Shown here: piece by piece, positions 41,825 to 49,957 of the stretch | Position numbering within the stretch: position 1 is the first letter of the stretch | Layout: every line of letters begins with the position of its first letter | Source: Bacteroidaceae bacterium | GTDB lineage: Bacteria; Bacteroidota; Bacteroidia; Bacteroidales; Bacteroidaceae | Reading direction: 5' to 3' | NCBI GenBank assembly: GCA_017520935.1 | Contig: JAFXEF010000034.1 | Coordinates: 1 to 61,373, forward strand | Length of the DNA: 61,373 nucleotides | The notes under the pieces: generated by a model | The model's database searches: none | Told to the model about the DNA's origin: nothing | The model's input: the letters and a program-made list of their open reading frames with translations, nothing else | Program-made: the position numbers and the translations under genes

Positions 41825-41873
41825 CAAGGAACAAACTTCAGAATACGAAACACGATTTTGGGTTTGTTCTTTG
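41825..41873 (+). promoter_or_regulatory. Hairpin between the COX24-type gene and rng
   Basis: CAAGGAACAAAC (41825-41836) pairs with GTTTGTTCTTTG (41862-41873) with one mismatch and a 25-base loop. It could be a weak terminator after the small gene or a leader structure of rng; RNase E/G genes in other bacteria are controlled through their leader. Confidence 0.5.
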
Positions 41874-41913
41874 TCGCATTTTAGGAAGTATCTATTACGA
41901 GAACTCAAGAAAA

Positions 41914-43488
41914 GTGACAACCGAATTATTCATCGATGTACAGCCCAAAGAGATTACCATCGCACTGACCGAAGACAAGGTGCTGATGGAGTATCAACGT
42001 GAGGGACGCGAAGCGTCGTTCTCCGTGGGCAATATGTACTTGGGACGGGTAAAGAAGATTATGCCCGCCCTGAATGCATGCTTTGTTGATGTAGGTTCGA
42101 GCAAAGAAGCTTTTCTTCACTATCAGGACTTAGGTAACCATTACAATTGTTACCACAAGTATGTACGACAGGTAATCAGCGACAAAAAGAAACTTGCTCC
42201 CTACTCCAAAGTAACCGGACAGCCCGAGCTCCCAAAGGATGGAAGCATCTCCGACTACCTACAAACCGGACAGGAGATTATGGTGCAAGTGACCAAGGAG
42301 CCCATATCTACCAAAGGACCAAGACTAACAGCCGACCTCTCTTTTGCTGGCCGCTTCTTGGTGTTGACCCCATTCTCTGACAAGGTATCCGTATCATCGA
42401 AAATCAAGTCGGCAGAGGAACGGGCACGACTCAAACAACTCATACAAAGCATCAAGCCGAAAAATTTCGGTGTCATCGTACGCACAGTAGCCGAAGGCAA
42501 ACGTGTGGCAGATCTTGATGCCGAACTCAAAATCCTTGTAAAGCAGTGGGACGAGGCCATACTCAAGGTACAGAAAGCCGAGAAGCCCCCTTTGCTCATA
42601 TACGAAGAAAACAGTCGTGCCGTAGCCATGTTGCGCGATCTATTCAGCCCCACATACGAGGCCATATACATCAATGACGATGCCGTATACAACGAGATAC
42701 GCAACTACGTTGCCCTAATCGCTCCCGAAAAGGCACATATTGTCAAGCACTATACAGGCACACTGCCCCTGTTTGACAACTTCGGCATCACCAAGCAGAT
42801 AAAATCATCATTCGGCCGAATAGTACCCTACCGCGGTGGAGCCTATATGGTGATTGAGCATACCGAAGCATTGCACGTAGTGGACGTGAACAGCGGAAAC
42901 CGATCGAGGGGCAACACTAACCAGGAGGAAAATGCCATCGATGTAAACCTCGGTGCAGCCGACGAGCTAGCCCGCCAACTCCGTTTGCGCGATATGGGAG
43001 GCATCATCGTGGTCGACTTCATCGATATGGACACTGCCGAGAACCGGCAGAAGCTCTACGAGCGCATGTGTCAGAATATGCAACGCGACCGTGCCAAGCA
43101 CAACATATTGCCGCTCAGCAAGTTCGGGCTTATGCAGATAACCCGCCAACGAGTGCGTCCAGCCATGGATGTCGCAGTGGAGGAGACGTGCCCCGTATGT
43201 TTCGGGAAAGGCACCATCCAAGCATCCATACTATTTACCGACACCTTGGAAAGCAAGATTGATTACCTTGTAAACAAGTTGAAGATCAGCAAATTCAACC
43301 TACACGTCCACCCCTATGTAGCAGCCTACATCAATCAGGGGGTCGTCTCTATGAAAATGCGTTGGAAGATGAAGTATGGCTTCGGACTTCGCATCACACC
43401 CAACCAAAGCATACCGCTGCTTGCCTACACAGTCTATGACATGCAAGGCAACGAGATAGACCTAAAAGAAGAAGTAGAGACCAAGTAA
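41914..43488 (+). CDS. rng: Ribonuclease G (RNase E/G family)
   Basis: 524 residues from a GTG start (41914), since the family N-terminus TELFIDVQPKEITIALTED begins there. It processes rRNA ends and degrades RNA. An S1 RNA-binding domain (about 38-125, YLGRVKKIMPALNACFVDVG) is followed by the RNase E/G catalytic core with the metal-binding Asp pair region (GGIIVVDFIDMD) and the zinc-link cysteines CPVCFGKG. There is no long C-terminal scaffold, so it is RNase G-like. It ends at a strong terminator. Confidence 0.95.
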   Translation: MTTELFIDVQPKEITIALTEDKVLMEYQREGREASFSVGNMYLGRVKKIMPALNACFVDVGSSKEAFLHYQDLGNHYNCYHKYVRQVISDKKKLAPYSKVTGQPELPKDGSISDYLQTGQEIMVQVTKEPISTKGPRLTADLSFAGRFLVLTPFSDKVSVSSKIKSAEERARLKQLIQSIKPKNFGVIVRTVAEGKRVADLDAELKILVKQWDEAILKVQKAEKPPLLIYEENSRAVAMLRDLFSPTYEAIYINDDAVYNEIRNYVALIAPEKAHIVKHYTGTLPLFDNFGITKQIKSSFGRIVPYRGGAYMVIEHTEALHVVDVNSGNRSRGNTNQEENAIDVNLGAADELARQLRLRDMGGIIVVDFIDMDTAENRQKLYERMCQNMQRDRAKHNILPLSKFGLMQITRQRVRPAMDVAVEETCPVCFGKGTIQASILFTDTLESKIDYLVNKLKISKFNLHVHPYVAAYINQGVVSMKMRWKMKYGFGLRITPNQSIPLLAYTVYDMQGNEIDLKEEVETK

Positions 43489-43494
43489 ACCAAA

Positions 43495-43530
43495 AAGAAG
43501 AGAAGGAGTAGCAACTCCTTCTCTTCTTTA
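43495..43530 (+). terminator. Strong Rho-independent terminator after rng
   Basis: A perfect 15-bp stem (AAGAAGAGAAGGAGT at 43495-43509 with 43514-43528), loop AGCA and a short T-rich tail. It can act on both strands and also lies just past the end of the convergent glucosaminidase gene. Confidence 0.9.
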
Positions 43531-43594
43531 TCCCCAAGACTCCACTCACACCCTTTCCGGTTGTAGCGCTACAGAGCACGAAACCTCCAATATC

Positions 43595-44467
43595 TCACCG
43601 CAAGCGTATGATATCGCCCACCATAGGGGCATAGGTAGCCGGCTCCACATCATTCATCTTATACAAACGGGCCAACCGCACTCCATACATCTGCGATATG
43701 AGATGCATGCTCTCCCCCTCCCGCACCACATGCTGCTGATACGGTTTCCTGGCACGCCAATACTTACGGTGCAGATAGATGATATCGCCCTTGTTGGGCA
43801 CATAGTTCTTATGCTGGTCGTTGTACCGTATGAGTTTACGGCGTGAAATACCAAATTCATCCGCAATCCCCTGCATCGTATCTCCCGGACGAGTGATTAT
43901 ATACACCAAATCATGTGCCAGCATTGGCTCGTGGGTTCCCACATAGCGTGCCACACTTCTTCCACCATGGTCAAAGCGGTCAAGCCCATACGATTCTATC
44001 AGATTAATCAACTTGTCGGCATACGCTGGATTGGTAGCATATCCCGCCCGTTTGAGTCCACGTGCCCAGCTGATATAGTCGGTCTGGTCAAACTTGAACA
44101 GGAAAGCATAGCGAGCTCCTGTAGACAAGAAAATCGAATGGTCTTCATACGAGTCACTCACCTTCTTATACACACGGAAACACTCGCCCGCCTCATCATC
44201 ATCGTGATAAGTACGGTCGCCCTCCCAGCTATGACACTTGATGCCAAAGTGATTGTTCGACTTGCGTGCCAGCTCGCTCTTACCCGCTCCCGACTCCAGC
44301 AAGGCCTGTGCCAACGTGATACTTGCCGGAATATGATATTTGTTCATCTGCTCTATAGCTATATCCTTATATTTGTTGATATAAGCCACATAGTCGTTGT
44401 TCTGAGCATACAGCGAGTGCATCATCGCCCATAGCACAACAGCTATTACAACTATTCGTTTCGTCAT
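43595..44467 (-). CDS. Secreted glucosaminidase with LysM repeats
   Basis: 290 residues from the ATG at 44467, chosen because it begins a signal peptide (MTKRIVVIAVVLWAMMHSLYA-Q). The catalytic part (about 20-165) is a FlgJ/Auto-type N-acetylglucosaminidase (IPASITLAQALLESGAGKSELA with the catalytic Glu, NNHFGIKCHSWEGDRTYHDD). Two LysM-type modules bind peptidoglycan (YIITRPGDTMQGIADEFGIS and HVVREGESMHLISQMYGVR). It hydrolyses cell-wall glycan during growth or division. It is monocistronic and convergent with rng. Confidence 0.93.
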   Translation of the reverse strand: MTKRIVVIAVVLWAMMHSLYAQNNDYVAYINKYKDIAIEQMNKYHIPASITLAQALLESGAGKSELARKSNNHFGIKCHSWEGDRTYHDDDEAGECFRVYKKVSDSYEDHSIFLSTGARYAFLFKFDQTDYISWARGLKRAGYATNPAYADKLINLIESYGLDRFDHGGRSVARYVGTHEPMLAHDLVYIITRPGDTMQGIADEFGISRRKLIRYNDQHKNYVPNKGDIIYLHRKYWRARKPYQQHVVREGESMHLISQMYGVRLARLYKMNDVEPATYAPMVGDIIRLR

Positions 44468-44493
44468 CGTGTGAAATATTATGTATCGCAATG

Positions 44494-44501
44494 CAAAAAT
44501 A
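44494..44501 (-). promoter_or_regulatory. Promoter -7 box of the glucosaminidase gene
   Basis: TATTTTTG on the minus strand, 26 bases before the start codon. Confidence 0.55.
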
Positions 44502-44543
44502 CGTTTTTTTTATCGAACTGGTATAAAAATCACTTTTTTTATG

Positions 44544-44551
44544 TAAGTTTG
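44544..44551 (+). promoter_or_regulatory. Promoter -7 box of cdd
   Basis: TAAGTTTG matches TAnnTTTG, 21 bases before the ATG at 44573; it leaves little leader for the GTG at 44561, favouring the ATG. Confidence 0.65.
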
Positions 44552-44572
44552 CAGTAAACAGTGAGTACATAT

Positions 44573-45055
44573 ATGAAAGAACTTACACATACCTGCCACT
44601 ATAAGCTGTTTACTTATGAGGAACTGTGCGAACAGGATCGCCAGCTGGTCGATGCTGCCAAGGCAGCCACCCAAGGAAGTTATGCCCCCTACTCCACCTT
44701 TCAGGTCGGTGCTGCCGCCCTACTGAGCGATGGCACCGTAGTCTCGGGCAGCAACCAGGAGAATGCCGCCTACCCTTCAGGGCTTTGTGCCGAGCGCACC
44801 ACCCTCTTCTATGCCAATGCCGCCCACCCCGACAAAGCCGTCATAGCCTTAGCCGTGGCCGCCTACACCAACGGCAAATTCACCAACGTCCCCATCCCGC
44901 CCTGTGGAGCCTGTCGCCAGGTAGTGCTCGAAGTAGAACACCGATACGACACCCCGATACGTCTGTTGCTCTACGGCACCGAGGGGACATACGTCATCGA
45001 AGGAGGCATCGGCGAGCTGCTGCCCCTGACATTCGATGCATCGTTCCTGAAGTAA
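44573..45055 (+). CDS. cdd: Cytidine deaminase
   Basis: 160 residues from the ATG at 44573. It converts cytidine and deoxycytidine to uridine forms in pyrimidine salvage. Zinc-site motifs: PSGLCAERTTLFYA (Cys ligand and catalytic Glu) and PIPPCGACRQVVLE (two Cys ligands), with substrate-binding YAPYSTFQVGAAAL near the N-terminus. The Cys in place of His in the first motif is the form found in tetrameric enzymes. Monocistronic; the ion transporter gene follows after 141 bases with its own promoter. Confidence 0.95.
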   Translation: MKELTHTCHYKLFTYEELCEQDRQLVDAAKAATQGSYAPYSTFQVGAAALLSDGTVVSGSNQENAAYPSGLCAERTTLFYANAAHPDKAVIALAVAAYTNGKFTNVPIPPCGACRQVVLEVEHRYDTPIRLLLYGTEGTYVIEGGIGELLPLTFDASFLK

Positions 45056-45166
45056 TCACACCATGGGGAATTCGGCGGACAATCGCAATATATTAATCTT
45101 TCCAAAAGGAGACCGTTTTTTCTCCATCTCTCCAAACAATAAAAGTCCCGACAGAGCCGTTATTAG

Positions 45167-45174
45167 TATATTTG
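45167..45174 (+). promoter_or_regulatory. Promoter -7 box of the ion transporter gene
   Basis: TATATTTG matches TAnnTTTG. It overlaps an upstream ATG at 45176, so transcription would begin after that codon and the true start is 45197. Confidence 0.65.
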
Positions 45175-45196
45175 TATGCTTGTAAAAACAAGAGTT

Positions 45197-46486
45197 ATGG
45201 AAAGTATTGCGTGGTGGACTATGGTCCCGTTCTTTCTGATGCTGCTTTGCATTGCAGTGTTGCCGCTATGTGCTCCCGGTTGGTGGGAGAAGAACACCAA
45301 CAAACTGTTGGTGTCGGTTCTGCTGGGCATTCCCTCGGCTGTATATATGGTGATGAATGGTATGGGAGCCAACTTGGAGCACCAGATTCTGTTTGATTAT
45401 ATTCCGTTCATCATACTGCTCCTGGCACTCTATGTGGTCACGGGTGGTATCTATATCAGTGGAGATTTGAATGCCAAGCCCTGGGTAAACACCTGCTTCT
45501 TGGCCGTAGGATATGTGTTGGCTTCCATAATGGGTACTACGGGAGCTGCCATGCTGCTTATACGGCCGCTCATCAAGACTATCCGCCACAGGCACTTCAA
45601 TACCCACACGGTGCTCTTCTTCATTGCTGCCGTGGCTAACTGTGGCGGACTGCTCACTCCGCTGGGCGATCCTCCTTTGTTTATTCTCTATTTGCGTGGT
45701 GCCGACTTCACCTGGTTTCTCAAGCTGTTCCCCATCTGGCTTGCTACAGGTGTCATGCTGCTGACAGTATATTTTGTCGTGGACACCTTCTATTATCGCC
45801 GTGAGCGCAAGACGGTGCTTGACCGTGCCGAACGTATGGTGACACCGTTCGGACTGCAAGGTAAGCGCAACATAGTGTTTCTTGTGCTCATCATCCTCTC
45901 CGTGGCTTTCCTCAATGAGAACTACATACCCTCGATGGGAGGTGATGCCCCTATCTATATGCGTTATATCAGGGAATATGCGCTACTGGCCATCGTGCTG
46001 GTATCGTGGCTGGTTACTGGCCGCAAGCTCCGCACGCGCAACCACTACTCGTGGGCACCCATCATCGAGATTGCCTATATCTTTATCGGCATCTTTGTCA
46101 CGATGACCCCAGCCCTGCTCTTCCTCAATGAAAATGCTGCCTCGCTCGGCTTGCAGCAGCCTTGGCAATACTTCTACACGACAGGCGCGCTCAGTTCGGT
46201 GCTCGACAATACCCCCACAGCACTTGCCTTCCATACCGTAGCGTTGGGATTACCCGAAACGGCTAACCTTGTGGCCGGAGTACCCGAACCCGTCCTCAAG
46301 GCCATCGCGGCAGGTGCCGTCTTCTTTGGTGCCATGACCTACATCGGCAATGGTCCCAACTTCATGGTCAAGTCCATAGCCGAGGAAAATCGCATCAAAA
46401 TGCCCAGTTTCTTTGTATACATCTTCAAGTTCTCGCTCATAGTATTACTCCCTATATATGTGATAGTGCAGTGGATATTCTTTTAG
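45197..46486 (+). CDS. Sodium:proton antiporter / citrate-type ion transporter (CitMHS-NhaD superfamily)
   Basis: 429 residues from the ATG at 45197 (MESIAWWTMVPFFLMLLCIA). About eleven hydrophobic segments fill the protein. The paired hairpin motifs of the ion transporter superfamily are seen: TGAAMLLIRPLI, ANCGGLLTPLGDPPLFILYL in the first half and SSVLDNTPTALAFH plus AMTYIGNGPNFMVKSIAEE in the second. NhaD/ArsB-like members exchange sodium for protons; organic acid transport is the alternative. The start is supported by the promoter position just upstream. Confidence 0.88.
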   Translation: MESIAWWTMVPFFLMLLCIAVLPLCAPGWWEKNTNKLLVSVLLGIPSAVYMVMNGMGANLEHQILFDYIPFIILLLALYVVTGGIYISGDLNAKPWVNTCFLAVGYVLASIMGTTGAAMLLIRPLIKTIRHRHFNTHTVLFFIAAVANCGGLLTPLGDPPLFILYLRGADFTWFLKLFPIWLATGVMLLTVYFVVDTFYYRRERKTVLDRAERMVTPFGLQGKRNIVFLVLIILSVAFLNENYIPSMGGDAPIYMRYIREYALLAIVLVSWLVTGRKLRTRNHYSWAPIIEIAYIFIGIFVTMTPALLFLNENAASLGLQQPWQYFYTTGALSSVLDNTPTALAFHTVALGLPETANLVAGVPEPVLKAIAAGAVFFGAMTYIGNGPNFMVKSIAEENRIKMPSFFVYIFKFSLIVLLPIYVIVQWIFF

Positions 46487-46552
46487 ACCCAAAAGAATCA
46501 TCAGATAAGACACCGACAATGTACGGAAACGCAATATAAATACACAAAAACT

Positions 46553-46583
46553 TTTGCTGTATTAAATAAACTTGCTACTTTTG
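46553..46583 (+). promoter_or_regulatory. Promoter of the TolC-family gene
   Basis: TTTG at 46553-46556, a 19-base spacer and TACTTTTG at 46576-46583: an exact Bacteroidetes promoter, 23 bases before the ATG. Confidence 0.85.
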
Positions 46584-46606
46584 CAGAAAAGTAGAATCTA
46601 TTGATT

Positions 46607-48091
46607 ATGAGAATAAAGCACATTACTATATGCAGCTTGCTTCTTGCGTCTCTTACGACCCAGGCCGAGACCTATCACCTTACGCTCGAAGCCAGTGTAG
46701 AGCTTGCCAAAGAGAAGAGCTACACGATGCAAAACCTGAAGGAGAACCTCAAGATTGCCGAATATAACCTGAAGTCGGCGACCAGCAGTCTGAAGACACA
46801 TATAGACTTCAGCCTCACGATGCCCGAGTTCAACCAGACCGTTCGCACCTGGGACGACACCACGGGTGTGTCGTTCTACTCTGTGAAACGCATGGACTAT
46901 GGTGGAACGATTACCGTGAACCAACCCCTCATCACCAATGGTAACATCTATTGGGAGACGAGCCTGAACAGCTACGACGACTTCTATAATGATGACCGCT
47001 CGGCAACTTTCAACACCCGCCTTCGTCTTCGCCAGCCTATTGACGCTCTTTATGGCTATAACGCCATACGCTCGTCACTAAAGTCGGCAAGACTCGATTA
47101 CGAGCGCACCAACAAGTCGCTCCGCCGTGAGGAGCTCAACCTGGTTTATCGGGTGAGCAGTGCCTACTATAATCTGCTATCTCTGCAACGCAGTACCGAG
47201 ATTGCCCTGCTCGACTATGAGCGCCAGACCGAGGCCAACCAGATTGCCCAGAACAAATATGCGTCAGGACTGATTCGCGAGGTAGATGCCCTACAGATGG
47301 AGGTCGACCTGGCCGAAGCACAGAACAGCTATGAGATGTCGCTCATCAATCAAGAGTCGGCTATCAACAGCTTCAAGGAACTGCTTGGCATAGAGCTTAC
47401 CGACAGCGTGGTACTGAACGATGAATTGAAATACAATGTCGTGGTGGTAGATGCCGACAAAGCAGTAGAGTATGCCTTGAAGAACCGCACTGAACTACGC
47501 GATCAGGACATTGCCATTGAGCAGCAGAAGATGGCAATCCGTCAGCGCAAAGCCGATGGCATGGTACGTGGTTACTTTGATGCATACGTGCAGAAGACAG
47601 GCACCAGCATGGGCGACATCAGCACTACCTATGGGAGTACCATCCAGACCTCGGCCAACGATTTCCTGGACCGCCCGATAAACTATGGTGTAGGGTTCAC
47701 CGTTTCGGTGCCTATCCTCGACTGGGGAGAGAACAAGGCTCGGGTGCGCGCTGCCGAAGCTCGCCAGCGACAAAACTATCTGGCAAAAGAGGAACTCGAG
47801 CGCTCCATCGAAACCGAGACACGTAACTCTGTAGCCCAGCTCAACAACAACCTCAAGCGACTCCAGCTGCTCGAAAAGAATGTGGTCATTGCCGAGAAGA
47901 GTTTCCAAATTACCCTCCAGCGTTTCTCTGACGGGGATATTGACAGCCAGACCCTTGCGCTCGAGCGCAACCGTCTCAACAGTGCCTACCGCAATCACCT
48001 GAGTGCCTATATCGCCTACCAGCTCAGTCTGGCCGACATTATGCGCAAGACACTCTATGACTTTGAGAAGGGAGAACCATTGGCTATGTAA
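46607..48091 (+). CDS. TolC-family outer-membrane efflux protein
   Basis: 494 residues from the ATG at 46607, with a signal peptide (MRIKHITICSLLLASLTTQA-E). The family forms a trimeric channel through the outer membrane and periplasm for exporters. Long coiled-coil helices with heptads are clear (LKENLKIAEYNLKSATSS; SLLRREELNL-type segments; ERQTEANQIAQNKYASGLI), as is the internal two-fold repeat, with VGFTVSVPILDWGENKARV beginning the second half. No inner-membrane pump or adaptor follows; the gene is convergent with the sulfatase, so it is a stand-alone channel. Confidence 0.92.
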   Translation: MRIKHITICSLLLASLTTQAETYHLTLEASVELAKEKSYTMQNLKENLKIAEYNLKSATSSLKTHIDFSLTMPEFNQTVRTWDDTTGVSFYSVKRMDYGGTITVNQPLITNGNIYWETSLNSYDDFYNDDRSATFNTRLRLRQPIDALYGYNAIRSSLKSARLDYERTNKSLRREELNLVYRVSSAYYNLLSLQRSTEIALLDYERQTEANQIAQNKYASGLIREVDALQMEVDLAEAQNSYEMSLINQESAINSFKELLGIELTDSVVLNDELKYNVVVVDADKAVEYALKNRTELRDQDIAIEQQKMAIRQRKADGMVRGYFDAYVQKTGTSMGDISTTYGSTIQTSANDFLDRPINYGVGFTVSVPILDWGENKARVRAAEARQRQNYLAKEELERSIETETRNSVAQLNNNLKRLQLLEKNVVIAEKSFQITLQRFSDGDIDSQTLALERNRLNSAYRNHLSAYIAYQLSLADIMRKTLYDFEKGEPLAM

Positions 48092-48136
48092 TAAAGCCAT
48101 AGGGGTGAAGGCATCCACTCCCCCAATTAGACAGTA

Positions 48137-49684
48137 TTATTCAACAGTTCCTCTACGTACACCATCGAGCAAATGCAGCAAACGCTCTACGATGTCGGGA
48201 TGCTCGGTTGCGACATTGTGCCGTTCGCCGAGGTCACGGGTGAGATTGTAGAGCTGTGGCTCGGGAGAGTTACCCAATTCTATATTGGTCAAGCTATTGT
48301 AGGCATACCCCTTTGAGGGGGCTATATATTTCCATTCACCATCATAAATGGATATGGAGCCAGCCTTTTCAATGACATATCCACGCCCCTCCTTGTCACG
48401 GCCGAGCAGTGAGGGTAATGCATTGCGACTATCGGGAGCGGCATCCTCAGCAATGGTGGCACCTACAAGTGTGGCCATAGAAGCAAAGAGATCAATATGG
48501 GAAACCAAGGCATCAGACACACCGGGCTTGACTACGGCAGGCCATGATACGATAAGCGGCACTCGGGTACCGGCTTCAAAGTTGCTGTACTTGCCACCGC
48601 GCAAGTCACCCCAAGGACGATGGGTGCCAAGGAGTTCTACGGCCTGATCGGCATAGCCGTCATCAACCACAGGGCCATTGTCACTACTGAGGATTATAAG
48701 GGTGTTGTCGGCAATTCCCTGACGTTCCAAGGCATCAAGTACAGCCCCTACCGTATAGTCGAACTGTAGAATGGCATCACCACGAGGTCCCATGCCGCTT
48801 TTGCCTACGAAGCGACTATGAGGATAACGGGGCACATGTATGTCATTGGTACCAAGGTAAAGGAAGAAAGGCTTGTCGGCATTGTTATCGATAAACTGTA
48901 CCGCTTTGGTTGTGATACTGTCGGCAATATTCTCATCTTCCCATCGTGCCTGCTCCCCACCTTTCATGTAGCCTATGCGGGATATGCCGTTGACAATAGC
49001 TTGGTCGTGTCCGTGGTTGGGACTTGGGTGCAGTTTGGTCAGCAGTTCGGGGTGATTTTTCCCCAATGGTTCGCCATCAAAGGGAGTGTGGTAGCTCACC
49101 TCGATGGGATCAGAAGGATCAAGTCCCACGACCTTTTCGTTTTCGACCCACACACAAGGTACGCGGTCGCCTGTAGCTGCCATTATATAAGAATAGTCAA
49201 AACCTATGTCGGAGGGTCCAGGAGTGATATGTCCGTTCCAGTCTTGCGCACCGGTCTTATCGGCCAAGCCAAGATGCCATTTGCCTACGGCTCCTGTCAC
49301 ATATCCCCGCTGTTTGAACAGGTCGGCTACGGTTTGCTGCTCAGGACGGATAATCATCCCTGCATTACCGGCAGCCACACCCGTATCGTTGCGACGCCAG
49401 CTGTAGTGGCCAGTGAGCAGTGAATAACGCGAAGGAGTACTCGTGGAAGCTACTGCATGGGCATCCGTAAATCGAAGTCCGGCTGCAGCCAGTCTTTCCA
49501 CTTGCGGAGTCTGTATGGTAGGTTCGCCATAGGGACTCAAATCGCCATAGCCTATATCATCGGCCAACAAGAATATTACATTGGGGCGATTCACATTGGC
49601 TTTTACTCTTTTCACCTTGCTTGTAGAGCATCCCGAAAGTAGACCTGCTCCTATTCCTATATATACCAATAGTCTCTTTTCCAT
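48137..49684 (-). CDS. Sulfatase (arylsulfatase-type lipoprotein), Ser-type active site
   Basis: 515 residues with a lipobox (GIGAGLLSGC), so it is membrane-anchored. It removes sulfate from glycans. The formylglycine motif is S-T-P-S-R (Ser82 to Arg86) followed by YSLLTG, so a serine must be oxidised by an anaerobic maturase (anSME), not encoded in the window. Metal ligands are in FLLADDIGYGD (Asp42, Asp43) and SSDNGPVVDDG. Substrate specificity cannot be read from the sequence; mucin or host glycosaminoglycan is plausible with GH2 and GH35 enzymes nearby. Convergent with tolC. Confidence 0.95.
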   Translation of the reverse strand: MEKRLLVYIGIGAGLLSGCSTSKVKRVKANVNRPNVIFLLADDIGYGDLSPYGEPTIQTPQVERLAAAGLRFTDAHAVASTSTPSRYSLLTGHYSWRRNDTGVAAGNAGMIIRPEQQTVADLFKQRGYVTGAVGKWHLGLADKTGAQDWNGHITPGPSDIGFDYSYIMAATGDRVPCVWVENEKVVGLDPSDPIEVSYHTPFDGEPLGKNHPELLTKLHPSPNHGHDQAIVNGISRIGYMKGGEQARWEDENIADSITTKAVQFIDNNADKPFFLYLGTNDIHVPRYPHSRFVGKSGMGPRGDAILQFDYTVGAVLDALERQGIADNTLIILSSDNGPVVDDGYADQAVELLGTHRPWGDLRGGKYSNFEAGTRVPLIVSWPAVVKPGVSDALVSHIDLFASMATLVGATIAEDAAPDSRNALPSLLGRDKEGRGYVIEKAGSISIYDGEWKYIAPSKGYAYNSLTNIELGNSPEPQLYNLTRDLGERHNVATEHPDIVERLLHLLDGVRRGTVE

Positions 49685-49724
49685 ATTTACTAAGAATCTG
49701 ATTAAAAATTATCGCTAATATGTT

Positions 49725-49953
49725 TTAGAATCTGCTTTTCGGTTTATCTGAGGTTCTTTTGGGCATCTTTGCACTCTCAATTCTTGCAAATAGATCACTA
49801 TTTATCTTTAATGAGGATAGGCTACACTCGCTGAGCATTGTAAGCAAGCTTACGTGCGCTCGTTTGCACTATCCTTGCCTGCGCCTTGATAGCGCAAATC
49901 TATCCCAAAATTCCTCCCAGCTAAACTCAAAATAATTTTAAAACAGATTCTAA
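49725..49953. mobile_element. MITE-like element with imperfect terminal inverted repeats
   Basis: 229 bp. The left end starts TTAGAATCTGCTTTT (49725 onward, to TTTGC at 49772) and the right end (49894-49953) reads, in reverse complement, TTAGAATCTGTTTTAAAATT. The two termini share TTAGAATCTG, TTTA-CTG, TTTTGGG and TTTGC blocks in order. The centre holds further pairs such as GTAAGC-AAGCTTAC. No gene inside. The terminus recurs, nearly identical, at 61312-61373. Confidence 0.75.
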
Positions 49954-49957
49954 GAAT

